Positions 1 to 7,750 of a stretch of 33,884 nucleotides of DNA are shown in pieces. Each line of letters starts with the position of its first letter. The first letter of the stretch is position 1. Position numbers and translations under genes: made by a program. Origin of the DNA: Bacteroidia bacterium (GTDB taxonomy: Bacteria > Bacteroidota > Bacteroidia > Flavobacteriales_D > Sanyastnellaceae); assembly GCA_030427925.1 (NCBI GenBank), contig JAUICJ010000029.1:1-33884 (forward strand). Direction: 5' to 3'. Below the pieces are notes generated by a model. The model ran no database searches. It saw only the letters and a program-made list of their open reading frames with translations, and had not been told where the DNA came from.

Positions 1-235
1 CCTCCAACACCGAACCGTCGCCACCGATGACCACCATCAAATCGCACGCCGCGACTTCTTCCGGGGTCGTGTACTCGCGCAAGTGCTCGGCCGCATCCAT
101 CCGCTCAAGCAGCTCTTCCCGAAAGGGGCCGTTCACGCACGGCGACGGATCGAATTCCAGCACTCGCCGCAGGACGTGCTTCACGGCATCGTCGTACGCC
201 GCATCGAATCGCTTTCCAAAGAGGGCAATTTTCAT
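1..235 (-). CDS. nadK: NAD kinase, N-terminal part (cut by window edge)
   Basis: The gene reads leftward from an ATG at 235-233 and runs off the window after about 78 codons. NAD kinase phosphorylates NAD to NADP in the cytoplasm. The visible protein starts MKIALFGKRF, and near the cut shows a hydrophobic strand followed by VVIGGDGSVLE. GGDG is the signature ATP/NAD-binding motif of the family, with the Asp as the catalytic base. The stretch between (about 60 residues, with NGPFREELLERM) fits the variable N-terminal region seen in Bacteroidetes NAD kinases. It starts only 3 nt after the stop of the upstream CBS-domain gene, so the two are almost certainly co-transcribed. No defect is visible in the part present; the C-terminal beta-sandwich domain lies outside the window. 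Confidence 0.9.
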   Translation of the reverse strand, partial: MKIALFGKRFDAAYDDAVKHVLRRVLEFDPSPCVNGPFREELLERMDAAEHLREYTTPEEVAACDLMVVIGGDGSVLE

Positions 236-238
236 GAC

Positions 239-889
239 TCAAGCATTGAGGTACCGCATGAACGCCTCGAAGCGCTCGCGCATTTCCTCCTCCAGCTCCG
301 GGCTGTGGAAGAACGTTTGGATGGTGTAACCGAAGCGCTGCAGGGCGTCGAGCAGCGGCTCCACGTCTTGCGTATTGAGCTTGAAAGTCACTTCGACCAG
401 CTGGTTCTCGGGTTTGGCCACCAAGTTGTAGGCCAAAACCCGCGCCCCATTCGACTCCACAATCCGCGCCAATTCCGACAAGCTCACGTCCACCTCCGGG
501 ACCTCCACCACCACCGTCCCCCCGGGATGCCCCCACCCGGCGTGATCGGTGAGGAACGCGAGAATGGCCGCGCGGTTCACCGCCCCGAGGTACTTCCCCT
601 CCTTCACCACGGGCATCACGTCGACTTCGCCCTTGACCATCGCCGACACCACGTCGTACAGGTGCAAGTGCGGTGCCGCGAAGACCGGCTGACCGACGAG
701 CAGCGCCATCGGGGTCGTCTCTTCCGCCTCCAGCAAGTCGTCCTCGTAGACCAAACCAACAAACTCCTCGCCATCGACGAGCGGGAGCTGGCGGACCTTG
801 TATTCGTCCATCAACTCCAGCACCCGGACCACCGGATCGTCCGGTCGTGCGGTGGGCAAGTCGCGGCTCAGGATGCGTTGTGCGTACAT
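239..889 (-). CDS. CBS-pair protein with C-terminal ACT-like domain
   Basis: The 216-residue protein begins MYAQRILSRDLP at the ATG at 889-887. A longer in-frame extension upstream is possible but would lie antisense to pdxJ and has no protein-like character. Residues about 1-55 and 70-125 form two CBS motifs (typical 'RQLPLVDGEEFVGLVYEDDL' and 'DVMPVVKEGKYLGAV' segments), a pair that usually binds adenine nucleotides. Residues about 135-205 (TVVVEVPEVD ... LVEVTFKLN) look like an ACT-type beta-alpha-beta fold. The overall layout resembles AcuB-like proteins. It is cytoplasmic and has no membrane segment. The arrangement with nadK just downstream and pdxJ divergent is one I associate with Bacteroidetes. 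Ligand and target are unknown; sensing of nucleotide or NAD(P) status is an inference from the neighbours. Confidence 0.8.
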   Translation of the reverse strand: MYAQRILSRDLPTARPDDPVVRVLELMDEYKVRQLPLVDGEEFVGLVYEDDLLEAEETTPMALLVGQPVFAAPHLHLYDVVSAMVKGEVDVMPVVKEGKYLGAVNRAAILAFLTDHAGWGHPGGTVVVEVPEVDVSLSELARIVESNGARVLAYNLVAKPENQLVEVTFKLNTQDVEPLLDALQRFGYTIQTFFHSPELEEEMRERFEAFMRYLNA

Positions 890-904
890 GGGCGGAATGT
901 GGTG

Positions 905-912
905 TAATTTTG
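905..912 (+). promoter_or_regulatory. Candidate pdxJ promoter (-7 box)
   Basis: TAATTTTG matches the Bacteroidetes -7 consensus TAnnTTTG exactly. A TTG at 878-880 could be the -33 element, although the 24-nt spacer is slightly long. The box sits in the 63-nt gap between the divergent CBS gene and pdxJ, 40 nt upstream of the pdxJ ATG. Confidence 0.5.
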
Positions 913-952
913 GCCACCGGTCAGGAGCCGGTTTCAAACCCGAAAGGTACGG

Positions 953-1669
953 ATGACACGTCTGAGCGTCAATGTGAATAAAATCGCCACCCTCCGCAAC
1001 GCACGCGGAGGAGGAGTGCCGGACGTGGTGGAAGCCGCGGTGCGCATTCAAGAGTTTGGTGCTCATGGGATTACGGTTCATCCGAGACCGGATGCGCGGC
1101 ACATCACGTACGGTGACGTGCGGGCGTTGCGGCCCGTGGTGTACACCGAATTCAACGTGGAAGGCTATCCTTCGCGGGATTTTTTGGACCTGGTGCTCGA
1201 GGTCCGGCCCGACCAGGTGACGCTGGTTCCGGATCCGCCGGACGCGCTGACGAGCAACGCGGGGTGGGACACCGTTCGGCATGCGGCGTTCTTGCAGGAG
1301 GTGGTGATGGAATTGCGGGCTGGCGGGATGCGCGTTTCCTTGTTCCTCGAGACCGCGCCGCGGTTGGCGGATGCGGCGGCGGCTGTGGGGGCGGACCGGA
1401 TTGAACTCTACACCGAGCCGTTCGCGCAGGGCTTCCCAGATCCGCAGGCGGTGGTGCCGTTTGCGGAGGCGGCGGCCTATGCCCACGCGCAGGGATTGGG
1501 GGTGAATGCCGGGCACGACCTGAATTCCGCGAACTTGCCGGCGTTTGTGCACGCGGTCCCGCATTTGGCGGAAGTGAGCATCGGGCACGCGCTGATTTCC
1601 GAGGCGTTGTACGACGGGCTGGAAGCCACGGTGGCGCGGTACTTGGCTTGCCTGCAGCCGCGGGGTTGA
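953..1669 (+). CDS. pdxJ: Pyridoxine 5'-phosphate synthase
   Basis: PdxJ condenses 3-amino-2-oxopropyl phosphate (1-amino-acetone-3-phosphate) with 1-deoxy-D-xylulose 5-phosphate to give pyridoxine 5'-phosphate, the ring-closing step of DXP-dependent vitamin B6 synthesis. The 238-residue protein has the family length and signatures in order: LSVNVNKIATLRNARG at the N-terminus, HPRPDARHI near residue 43, LYTEP near 140, NAGHDLN near 176 and EVSIGHALISEAL near 205 (phosphate-binding loop). It is a cytoplasmic TIM barrel. The ATG at 953 is supported because the conserved motif begins two residues later. An alpha/beta hydrolase gene follows after 34 nt on the same strand, so the two probably share a transcript. 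Confidence 0.96.
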   Translation: MTRLSVNVNKIATLRNARGGGVPDVVEAAVRIQEFGAHGITVHPRPDARHITYGDVRALRPVVYTEFNVEGYPSRDFLDLVLEVRPDQVTLVPDPPDALTSNAGWDTVRHAAFLQEVVMELRAGGMRVSLFLETAPRLADAAAAVGADRIELYTEPFAQGFPDPQAVVPFAEAAAYAHAQGLGVNAGHDLNSANLPAFVHAVPHLAEVSIGHALISEALYDGLEATVARYLACLQPRG

Positions 1670-1680
1670 GTCGGCGGGGG

Positions 1681-1705
1681 ATTTGGCCGAGATTTGTGGC
1701 CAAAT
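1681..1705. repeat. Perfect 8-bp dyad ATTTGGCC-N9-GGCCAAAT at hydrolase start
   Basis: The left arm is 1681-1688 and the right arm 1698-1705, with a 9-nt spacer. The hydrolase ATG (1704-1706) overlaps the end of the right arm. It lies in the short pdxJ-hydrolase gap and could be an operator or a small RNA hairpin that sequesters the start codon; neither is proven. Confidence 0.45.
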
Positions 1706-2474
1706 GGCCCTCTCCCTTTTCCACCGCATCATCGGCGATGCCCACCGCCCGCCCCTCCTGATCCTGCACGGCCTGCTCGGCTCTTCCGACAACTGGCAAA
1801 CGCTGGCGAAACGCTACGCGGACACCCACGCCGTTCACCTGCTCGACGCCCGCAACCACGGCCGCAGCCCGCACGACCCCGTTCATTCCTATGCGGCGAT
1901 GGTCGAGGACGTCATCGGATACCTCGACGGGGCTGGGTTGGAAAAGGCGAGCGTCCTCGGACACAGCATGGGCGGAAAAACCGCACTGATGCTCGGACTT
2001 GAGCACCCCGAACGGGTGGAGAAACTCGTCGTCGCGGACATGGCCGCTCGGGCCTATCCCATTCACCACCAGCCCATTTTCGATGCGCTGCTGTCGGTGG
2101 ACGTCGCAAGCGTGCAAGACCGTTCGGTCGTGGAGGCGCACTTGGCCAGTCGGTTGGGCGATGCGTCCATCGTGGCGTTTTTGATGAAAGGACTGCGGCG
2201 ATTGAAGGATGGGGGGTACGCTTGGCGGGCGAACTTGCCGGTCTTGAATCGTGCCCTCGCCGAAGTGGTGGGCAGCGTGGAGCTCAGCGTGAATACGCTG
2301 CCCATGCTTGCGATTTATGGCAAGCGCTCGTCGTATGTGAGCGCCGACGACCTCGCTGCCTTTGACCGGTCGTTTTTGCAGTTCGAATCGCACGGCATCG
2401 AAGGGGCTGGGCATTGGCTGCACGCCGAGCGTCCGGAGGAGTTTTTCGAGGTAACGGCAGATTTTTTGACCTGA
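1704..2474 (+). CDS. Alpha/beta hydrolase, YbfF-type esterase
   Basis: This 256-residue protein is a single alpha/beta-hydrolase domain. Visible features are an oxyanion-hole motif LILHGLLGSSDNW (residues about 19-31), DARNHGRSP (48-56), the nucleophile elbow GHSMGGK with Ser88, the IYGKRSSYVS segment that in YbfF-like esterases follows strand 7, and the catalytic His near 237 in GAGHWLHAERP. The family hydrolyses short acyl (thio)esters; the true substrate cannot be told from sequence. It is cytoplasmic, with no signal peptide. I chose the ATG at 1704 over a TTG at 1683 because the family starts with this strand and the ATG sits on an unusual dyad. It lies downstream of pdxJ and 83 nt upstream of a SecB-like gene. 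Confidence 0.85.
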   Translation: MALSLFHRIIGDAHRPPLLILHGLLGSSDNWQTLAKRYADTHAVHLLDARNHGRSPHDPVHSYAAMVEDVIGYLDGAGLEKASVLGHSMGGKTALMLGLEHPERVEKLVVADMAARAYPIHHQPIFDALLSVDVASVQDRSVVEAHLASRLGDASIVAFLMKGLRRLKDGGYAWRANLPVLNRALAEVVGSVELSVNTLPMLAIYGKRSSYVSADDLAAFDRSFLQFESHGIEGAGHWLHAERPEEFFEVTADFLT

Positions 2475-2557
2475 GGATCAAGGCCTTCGCGCAACGGACA
2501 AAACCTTTCGCTCCCTGTTCCGTAGAACCGACCACACGATTTCAAAACCCCATAGCT

Positions 2558-2992
2558 ATGACTGCACCCGAGAACGCCCTGAACTACCGCATTGGCGGCA
2601 TGGATTTGATCAGCTGCCACTTGAACGAGCCCAGCCCCAACTTCGCGCCGGACCAAAAACTCAACTTCAACCTGCAGATGAAGCACCAAATCCTCGAAAA
2701 GGAAAGTGCTTTAGCGGTGATTTGCACCATCCGAACCACCGACGAAGCCGGAACGGAAATGGCCAACTTCACCGGGCGCATGACGTTCGCCGTGGATCAA
2801 CTGAGCCAGGTGTTGAAGAAAAACGACGACGGCCAGGTCGGGATTCCGAAGGAACTCATCAACAACCTCAACGGCGTGACGATTTCCACGTTGCGCGGGG
2901 TGATGTGGGCGACCTTCAAAGGAACGTATTTGCACCGAGCGTTGCTGCCCATCGTGAACCCGGAAGGATTCAAAGCGGGCCAGCAGGCTTAA
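2558..2992 (+). CDS. Small protein with SecB-like features
   Basis: This is a 144-residue soluble protein without signal peptide or membrane helix. I do not recognise it by name, but its layout follows SecB. An N-terminal strand (NYRIGGMDLISCHLNEP) is followed by alternating hydrophobic strands (LNFNLQMKHQIL, SALAVICTIRT, EMANFTGRMTFAV). A helix near residue 110 then leads to ISTLRGVMWATFKGTYLH and ALLPIVNPEGF. The last two mimic the SecB C-terminal pattern 'RGTF...L.PVNF'. A role as an export or general holdase chaperone is therefore an inference. The ATG at 2558 is the first in frame after the hydrolase gene. The gene converges on the chloride-channel gene, and the two stop codons share the bases TTAA (2989-2992). 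Confidence 0.6.
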   Translation: MTAPENALNYRIGGMDLISCHLNEPSPNFAPDQKLNFNLQMKHQILEKESALAVICTIRTTDEAGTEMANFTGRMTFAVDQLSQVLKKNDDGQVGIPKELINNLNGVTISTLRGVMWATFKGTYLHRALLPIVNPEGFKAGQQA

Positions 2993-4767
2993 TCTTGGTG
3001 GGTTTCCCGAAGCCAGCGGCGGTATGCGCTGAAGAGGCGTGACCGGGAAACGAAGCCGACGTACTTGCCCTGAGCGACCACGGGGAGGTTCCACGCCTTC
3101 GTCCGTTCGAATTGCGCCATGACATCGTCCATGCGCGCGTGCACTTCGAGCGTGGCAAGGGGAGCCGCCATCAACTCGTGGACGCTCAGGGTTTCGTATT
3201 GCTCGCGATCGAACATGATTTGGCGGATGTCCTGCAGGTCGATGATGCCGAGCAGTTGGCCGTCGGGGTCGAGGACCGGGTGGAGGTTGCGCGAGGAACG
3301 GGCGATGATTTGGACCAAATCCCCCAACGTCATCTCCGGACGCACCGCCACAAAATCGCTTTCCACCTCATCCTTCAGGGACATCAACGTGAGCACCGCT
3401 TGGTCCTTGTCGTGCGAGAGCAAATCCCCGCTCTCCGCAAGTTCCTTGGTGTAAATCGAGTGCTTCAGCCAACGACGGGCCAGCTGAAAACTCAGGGCCG
3501 ACGTGAGCATCACGGGCACGAACAAGTCGTACCCCCCGCTCACTTCGGCCGCTAGAAACACCGCCGTCAACGGAGCGTGCAACACGCCCGCAAGCATGCC
3601 GCCCAAGCCCGCCAACACCGCGTTTCCCACCGGCATCGCTTCCGTCCCGAAGAACAGGTTGACGGCGATGGCGAACAAGTAGCCCAACACCGCGCCGCCG
3701 AACAGCACGGGAGCGAACACGCCCGCGACCCCGCCCGCTCCGACCGTGAATCCGGTCAGGACGGGCTTGAGGCCCCACGCCACAAACAGCACCGCGATCA
3801 ACAGGAGGCCTTCGGGCGCAAACAAGTGAATGGCCATGTCTTCGGCAAGTCCCGTCGACTCCCCATCGAACAAGCCGTTGATGACTTCATAGCCCTCTCC
3901 GTACAGGCTGGGAAACAGCAGGATGGCACCGGCCATGAGGGTCCCCGCGAGGCCGATGCGGAGGGCCTTGCCTTGGATTTGGCGCATCCAACCGCTCGAC
4001 CACAAATACAACCGGGAAAACGCCACCGAACCCGCGCCCGTCGCCAGGCCCAGCAGACCATAGAACGGCAGGCGCTCCACGGCAAATGCCGCCAAATCCG
4101 GCGCCGCAAGCACGTCCTCCCCCTCGAGCAAGAACCACGCGGTCAACAGCGAACTGAGCGACGCCAACAACAACGGCACCAAGCTCCCCGCCGTCAAGTC
4201 GATCATGATCACCTCCACCGCAAAGATGATCGCCGCCACGGGGGCCTTGAACGTCGCCGCCAACGAAGCCGCCGCCGCGCACGCAATCAACAAGACCCGC
4301 CGATTGAAATTCCGGCGCGTCGCCGTAGCCACCTCCGACCCAAACGCCGCGCTCGCCTGCAACGCCGGCGCCTCCAATCCTCCCGAACCCCCCAGCCCCA
4401 CGGTCAACCAGCTCGCCACCAAAGGCGAGTACAGCCACCGCCGCTTCAACCGCCCCTGCCGACGACTGAGCGCATGCAGCGTGGCCGGCACCCCCGGCCC
4501 CGGGTGGTCCCCCTTCGCCCCGCGCTTCACAAACCAAGCCGTCGCCACCAACCCGAGCACCGGCCCCAACGCCAGCACCCCATCCCACCCCGCTATTTCA
4601 GCCGCCCCGAACAGCCCGCGACGCAACAACGCCACCCCATTCTTCAACAGCACCGTCATCCCCCCAGCCACCATCCCGATGACCACAGCCCAGGCCAGCA
4701 ACGACTGCTCGCTGCGCCCCCAAGTCCGCAAATAAGGAGCCAAGGTTTGCCAACCGGTTCGCCACAT
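2989..4767 (-). CDS. CLC-family chloride channel with C-terminal CBS pair
   Basis: The 592-residue inner-membrane protein has about 10-12 hydrophobic segments over residues 20-430 and a CBS pair at about 465-585. CLC landmarks are visible. The first filter loop reads GPGVPATL, where the usual GSGIPEV or GHGVPEV is expected. The second, GGSGGLEAPAL, keeps the gating glutamate. GVAGVFAPVLFGGA is the third conserved loop, and GGYDLFVP carries the Tyr that lines the anion site. The helix-H motif reads FAVEV, so the residue matching the internal proton glutamate of E. coli ClcA is Val, as in CLC channels rather than H+/Cl- exchangers. The start ATG (4767-4765) is the only plausible one, and a perfect TACCTTTG box lies only 4 nt upstream of it. 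The gene is divergent from the stress-protein gene. Confidence 0.92.
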   Translation of the reverse strand: MWRTGWQTLAPYLRTWGRSEQSLLAWAVVIGMVAGGMTVLLKNGVALLRRGLFGAAEIAGWDGVLALGPVLGLVATAWFVKRGAKGDHPGPGVPATLHALSRRQGRLKRRWLYSPLVASWLTVGLGGSGGLEAPALQASAAFGSEVATATRRNFNRRVLLIACAAAASLAATFKAPVAAIIFAVEVIMIDLTAGSLVPLLLASLSSLLTAWFLLEGEDVLAAPDLAAFAVERLPFYGLLGLATGAGSVAFSRLYLWSSGWMRQIQGKALRIGLAGTLMAGAILLFPSLYGEGYEVINGLFDGESTGLAEDMAIHLFAPEGLLLIAVLFVAWGLKPVLTGFTVGAGGVAGVFAPVLFGGAVLGYLFAIAVNLFFGTEAMPVGNAVLAGLGGMLAGVLHAPLTAVFLAAEVSGGYDLFVPVMLTSALSFQLARRWLKHSIYTKELAESGDLLSHDKDQAVLTLMSLKDEVESDFVAVRPEMTLGDLVQIIARSSRNLHPVLDPDGQLLGIIDLQDIRQIMFDREQYETLSVHELMAAPLATLEVHARMDDVMAQFERTKAWNLPVVAQGKYVGFVSRSRLFSAYRRWLRETHQD

Positions 4768-4830
4768 GCCGCAAAGGTATCAGCTAAAAAAACGCCTCCG
4801 CGCAGTACCTTCGCGTCAAACTGCAAAAAC
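4768..4830. promoter_or_regulatory. Divergent promoter region, clcA-like / usp
   Basis: Two facing -7-like boxes lie in the 63-nt gap. TACCTTTG is on the minus strand (bases 4772-4779), reading toward the channel gene and ending 4 nt before its ATG. TACCTTCG is on the plus strand (4806-4813), 17 nt before the stress-protein ATG. No clear TTG -33 element is visible for either. Confidence 0.45.
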
Positions 4831-5667
4831 ATGCCGAACCACCGCATCCTCGTTCCGTTCGACTTCACGCCGGTGAGCGAAGTTTCCATCGAACACGCCT
4901 TCGTCGTAGGCAAGGCCATTGACAGCGAAATCATATTGCTCCACGTGGTGGGCAACAAGAAGGACTTTCCCGAAGCCCGGGAGCGCATGGAAGCGTTGCT
5001 CGAACGCTGCAAGCACAAATACCCGCACAACATCCGCTACACCATCCGCATCGGATCCATTTTCGAAGAAATCGACGACGCGAGCGTGGAAGAGTTGGCG
5101 AACCTCATCATCATGGGAACGCATGGCATGCGGGGCATGCAATTCATCACCGGCGGCCGCGCGCTGCGCATTGTGACGAACTGCTCGGTGCCGGTCATCA
5201 TCACACAAGAAAAAGGCATCCGCGAATCCGGTTACGACGACATTGTGGTGCCACTGGATTTGCACCAAGACACGAAGCAAAAGCTGAACATCGTGGCGGA
5301 AATGGCCACCTACTTCAAGGGTCGGGTGCACCTCATTTCTCCCGGAGAGGACGACGAATTCTTGCGCAACCAATTGGACCGCAACATCAATTACGCAAAG
5401 GAATTCTTCGACGAGCAAGGCATCGAACACACGGCCACCATTTCGGAGCACAGCTCCGGTGCCTTCGTCAAGGACGTCATCCGGTTCGCGGCCTCGGTGG
5501 ATGCGGATTTGATCAGCATCATGAACCTGCACGAGAAATCGTTGATGGGCATCTTGGGCCAAACCTATGAGCAACAAGTCATCACGAACGAAGCGGAAAT
5601 CCCCGTGCTGATCCTCAATCCGAAGGAGACCCGCGTCATCCGCAACTCGGTGTTCGCTCGGAACTGA
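4831..5667 (+). CDS. Tandem universal stress protein (two Usp domains)
   Basis: The 278-residue cytoplasmic protein contains two Usp domains, about residues 1-130 (RILVPFDFTPVSEVSIEHA ... VPVIITQE) and 138-270 (DDIVVPLDLHQDT ... IPVLILNPKE). The first has the Usp core IIMGTHGMRGM followed by GGRALRIV, where ATP-binding members have a G-S/T after nine residues; the Ser/Thr is missing, so nucleotide binding is doubtful. The second domain is more degenerate (IMNLHEKSLMGILGQTYE). Tandem Usp proteins are common in Bacteroidetes and are usually induced by stress; the partner is unknown. The ATG at 4831 starts directly at the first beta strand, so longer in-frame extensions upstream are antisense artefacts of the channel gene. 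A bidirectional terminator follows. Confidence 0.9.
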   Translation: MPNHRILVPFDFTPVSEVSIEHAFVVGKAIDSEIILLHVVGNKKDFPEARERMEALLERCKHKYPHNIRYTIRIGSIFEEIDDASVEELANLIIMGTHGMRGMQFITGGRALRIVTNCSVPVIITQEKGIRESGYDDIVVPLDLHQDTKQKLNIVAEMATYFKGRVHLISPGEDDEFLRNQLDRNINYAKEFFDEQGIEHTATISEHSSGAFVKDVIRFAASVDADLISIMNLHEKSLMGILGQTYEQQVITNEAEIPVLILNPKETRVIRNSVFARN

Positions 5668-5683
5668 ATTTCAATGCGATTTG

Positions 5684-5717
5684 AAAAAGCCGGAGTGCTG
5701 AGGCGTTCCGGCTTTTT
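5684..5717. terminator. Bidirectional rho-independent terminator
   Basis: An 11-bp stem (AAAAAGCCGGA at 5684-5694 with TCCGGCTTTTT at 5707-5717) has a 12-nt loop and T runs on both strands. It separates the convergent stress-protein and phosphatase genes and can end both. Confidence 0.88.
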
Positions 5718-5724
5718 TATGCGG

Positions 5725-7662
5725 TCAAACGCGGACCGCAATGACGAGCACGTCGTCCACCTGTTCCTCGTTGCCTTTCCATTTGTCGAAGGCCCGTTCG
5801 AGCGTGCGTTCCACCTCGTCCATCGGCTGGGAGGCCAGTTCCGCGATGAGCTCGCGGAAGCGCCGGCGCATGAACTTCTTGCCCAGCGGACCGCCGAATT
5901 GATCGACGTACCCGTCCGTGGCGGCCACGATGAAGTCGCCCGGTTCCAACTTGAACTCGGTATTCGTGTAGTGCTTGGATTCAGGGAGGAATGAAGCGAT
6001 GGCGAATTTATCGGGCTTGAGTTCGTGCACTTCGCGGCGGCGCACGATGTACAGCGGGCTGTTCGCGCCGCTGTATTGCAACCGCATGTTCTCCATGTCG
6101 ATGCTCACCATGGCCAAATCCATGCCGTCCTGAATTCCCGCGTACTCTGCTGCCTCCGCATCGTCCCAATCCGCGCCCCCCGCATTTGCCCGTACGCGGC
6201 TGTACTGCTGTTGGCTCAACAATTCCCAGGCCATCCGATTCAAGTGGACGAGCATTTTATCCGGTTGGGTGTACACCTTCGATACCCGCTCCAGTGCGTT
6301 GTGCCCGATGAGGCTCATGAACGCTCCCGGAACGCCGTGACCCGTGCAATCGATGGCCGAAAACATCCGCGAACGGCCCGCGGTTTTGAACCAAAAGAAG
6401 TCCCCAGAAACCACATCGCGTGGCCGATAAAACACCGCGTTTTCATGGAAAACCTGCTTCCGCTCCTCCACCGTAGGCAGGATGGCTTTCTGAATCCGCT
6501 CCGCGTAGTCGATGCTGTCACGCAAGTCCGTGTAGAGGGATACGATGCGCTCGTTTTGCTCCTCCACCTCCGCCGTCCGCATGCGCACCTTGCGCTCGAG
6601 CACGCTTTCGTTTTCGGCCAAATCATCGCGCATCTTGAGCAACGCGTGCCCCAGCGCATCGTCCTCGCTGAGGGGAATGTACTCGGCCTCGAAGTTCCCC
6701 TTACCGACTTCGAGCGAGAACCGCCGCGTCCGCTTCAGCCCCTCCGCCAAGCGGTTCACGGCATTCGCCATTTCCCCGATTTCATCCGGACTCACTTTCA
6801 CCGGTGCTTCTGGTTGAACCCCGCGCCCCATGTACAACAACGTGCGCTTCAAATCGCGCACGGGGACCAAAATCGACCGCGTCACCAAGTACGCGATGAC
6901 GATGCCCAACATCAGGACCCCAATGGCCACGTTCCCCGCGTACAGGCGCAACCGCGAACTGAGTTGGTCCATGCGCTCCATCGACTCGCGCGTCAACTCG
7001 CGGTTGGCCTCGCTCAACGCCAACAACGAGGCATCAATGGCTTCGTAAACCCCGGGCAACCCATCGTCGTTCCGCTGCTGGTTCGCGAACGAACGCAGCT
7101 GATACACCAACGACGCGTTGTTGTACGATTCGAAATCCGACAGGGACCTTTCAATGTTCTCGTAAAGCACCAGCATGTGCCCCATGTGGTACTTCAAGTC
7201 ACTCCATTCTTCGCGCATTGCTGGACTCCAATGCTCGGAGAAAGCTTCGATGCGCATTTTTTGGGCGGGAATTACGCTGTCCTGCAATGCCAACAACCGC
7301 TGCCGCTGAGGGATGTCCGAATTCGCCTGTTGGTAAAGCCACTGCATGATGTGGGTCTTCGACTCCGCAATGGTCAATTCCAACTCGTGCAAGGCTTCCA
7401 AACTCGGCGCGTGCACTTCGTCCACTTGAGCACTCAGTCGGCCGTTCTCCACCAGTGTGTTTCGAGTCAAAATGAATTGAACCGAAACCGCTACGCCAAA
7501 CAATCCGAAACCAATGCCCATGCGCCACCCCACGGGGAACCGCATCCCGTGTCGGTTGGGCGAAGAAATGCGCACTCCCGGACGGTCGCTCGAACCGCTG
7601 CGTTCCGCGCGAGAAGCGAAATCCTGACGATCGCGTCCAATGGAACCTGACTTGCGCATCAT
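5725..7662 (-). CDS. Membrane HAMP-SpoIIE (PP2C-type) phosphatase
   Basis: This 645-residue receptor-like Ser/Thr phosphatase has a basic, disordered N-terminus (1-44), a first membrane helix at about 46-66, a predicted helical periplasmic domain of about 170 residues, and a second membrane helix at about 237-260. A HAMP region follows (about 262-320), then a coiled coil (about 340-385) ending in AERIQKAILP. The SpoIIE/PP2C domain runs from about 400 to the end. Metal-binding motifs are visible: RDVVSGDFFW, DCTGHGVPGAFMS and ATDGYVDQFGG. Such proteins dephosphorylate anti-sigma-antagonist-type or similar targets in response to an envelope signal. Two adjacent ATGs (7662, 7659) are possible starts. 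It lies 84 nt downstream of the TPR gene and probably shares its transcript, with a possible extra promoter in the gap. Confidence 0.92.
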   Translation of the reverse strand: MMRKSGSIGRDRQDFASRAERSGSSDRPGVRISSPNRHGMRFPVGWRMGIGFGLFGVAVSVQFILTRNTLVENGRLSAQVDEVHAPSLEALHELELTIAESKTHIMQWLYQQANSDIPQRQRLLALQDSVIPAQKMRIEAFSEHWSPAMREEWSDLKYHMGHMLVLYENIERSLSDFESYNNASLVYQLRSFANQQRNDDGLPGVYEAIDASLLALSEANRELTRESMERMDQLSSRLRLYAGNVAIGVLMLGIVIAYLVTRSILVPVRDLKRTLLYMGRGVQPEAPVKVSPDEIGEMANAVNRLAEGLKRTRRFSLEVGKGNFEAEYIPLSEDDALGHALLKMRDDLAENESVLERKVRMRTAEVEEQNERIVSLYTDLRDSIDYAERIQKAILPTVEERKQVFHENAVFYRPRDVVSGDFFWFKTAGRSRMFSAIDCTGHGVPGAFMSLIGHNALERVSKVYTQPDKMLVHLNRMAWELLSQQQYSRVRANAGGADWDDAEAAEYAGIQDGMDLAMVSIDMENMRLQYSGANSPLYIVRRREVHELKPDKFAIASFLPESKHYTNTEFKLEPGDFIVAATDGYVDQFGGPLGKKFMRRRFRELIAELASQPMDEVERTLERAFDKWKGNEEQVDDVLVIAVRV

Positions 7663-7723
7663 GAGGTCAATTTATGCTGAAAGCCGGTCGCTCAACCGCC
7701 TGATAAAAAAAGGCGTGAACCAT

Positions 7724-7750
7724 GCAATGTAAATAACCCGAACCCGTCAA
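7724..7750 (-). promoter_or_regulatory. Possible internal promoter for the SpoIIE phosphatase
   Basis: On the minus strand TTG (bases 7748-7750, overlapping the TPR gene stop) is followed after 16 nt by TACATTGC (7724-7731), a near match to TAnnTTTG. The rest of the 84-nt gap has no strong terminator; only a weak GCC/GGC pairing near 7697-7714 is seen. Confidence 0.35.

Noticed and set aside
3577-4830. Long plus-strand extension upstream of the universal stress protein
   Set aside because: It is antisense to the chloride channel and has low-complexity Arg/Gln/His composition. The Usp fold starts exactly at the ATG at 4831.
7697-7714. Hairpin between the TPR and phosphatase genes as a terminator
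   Set aside because: Only about 4 bp of GC pairing enclose the T run instead of preceding it; it is too weak to call.
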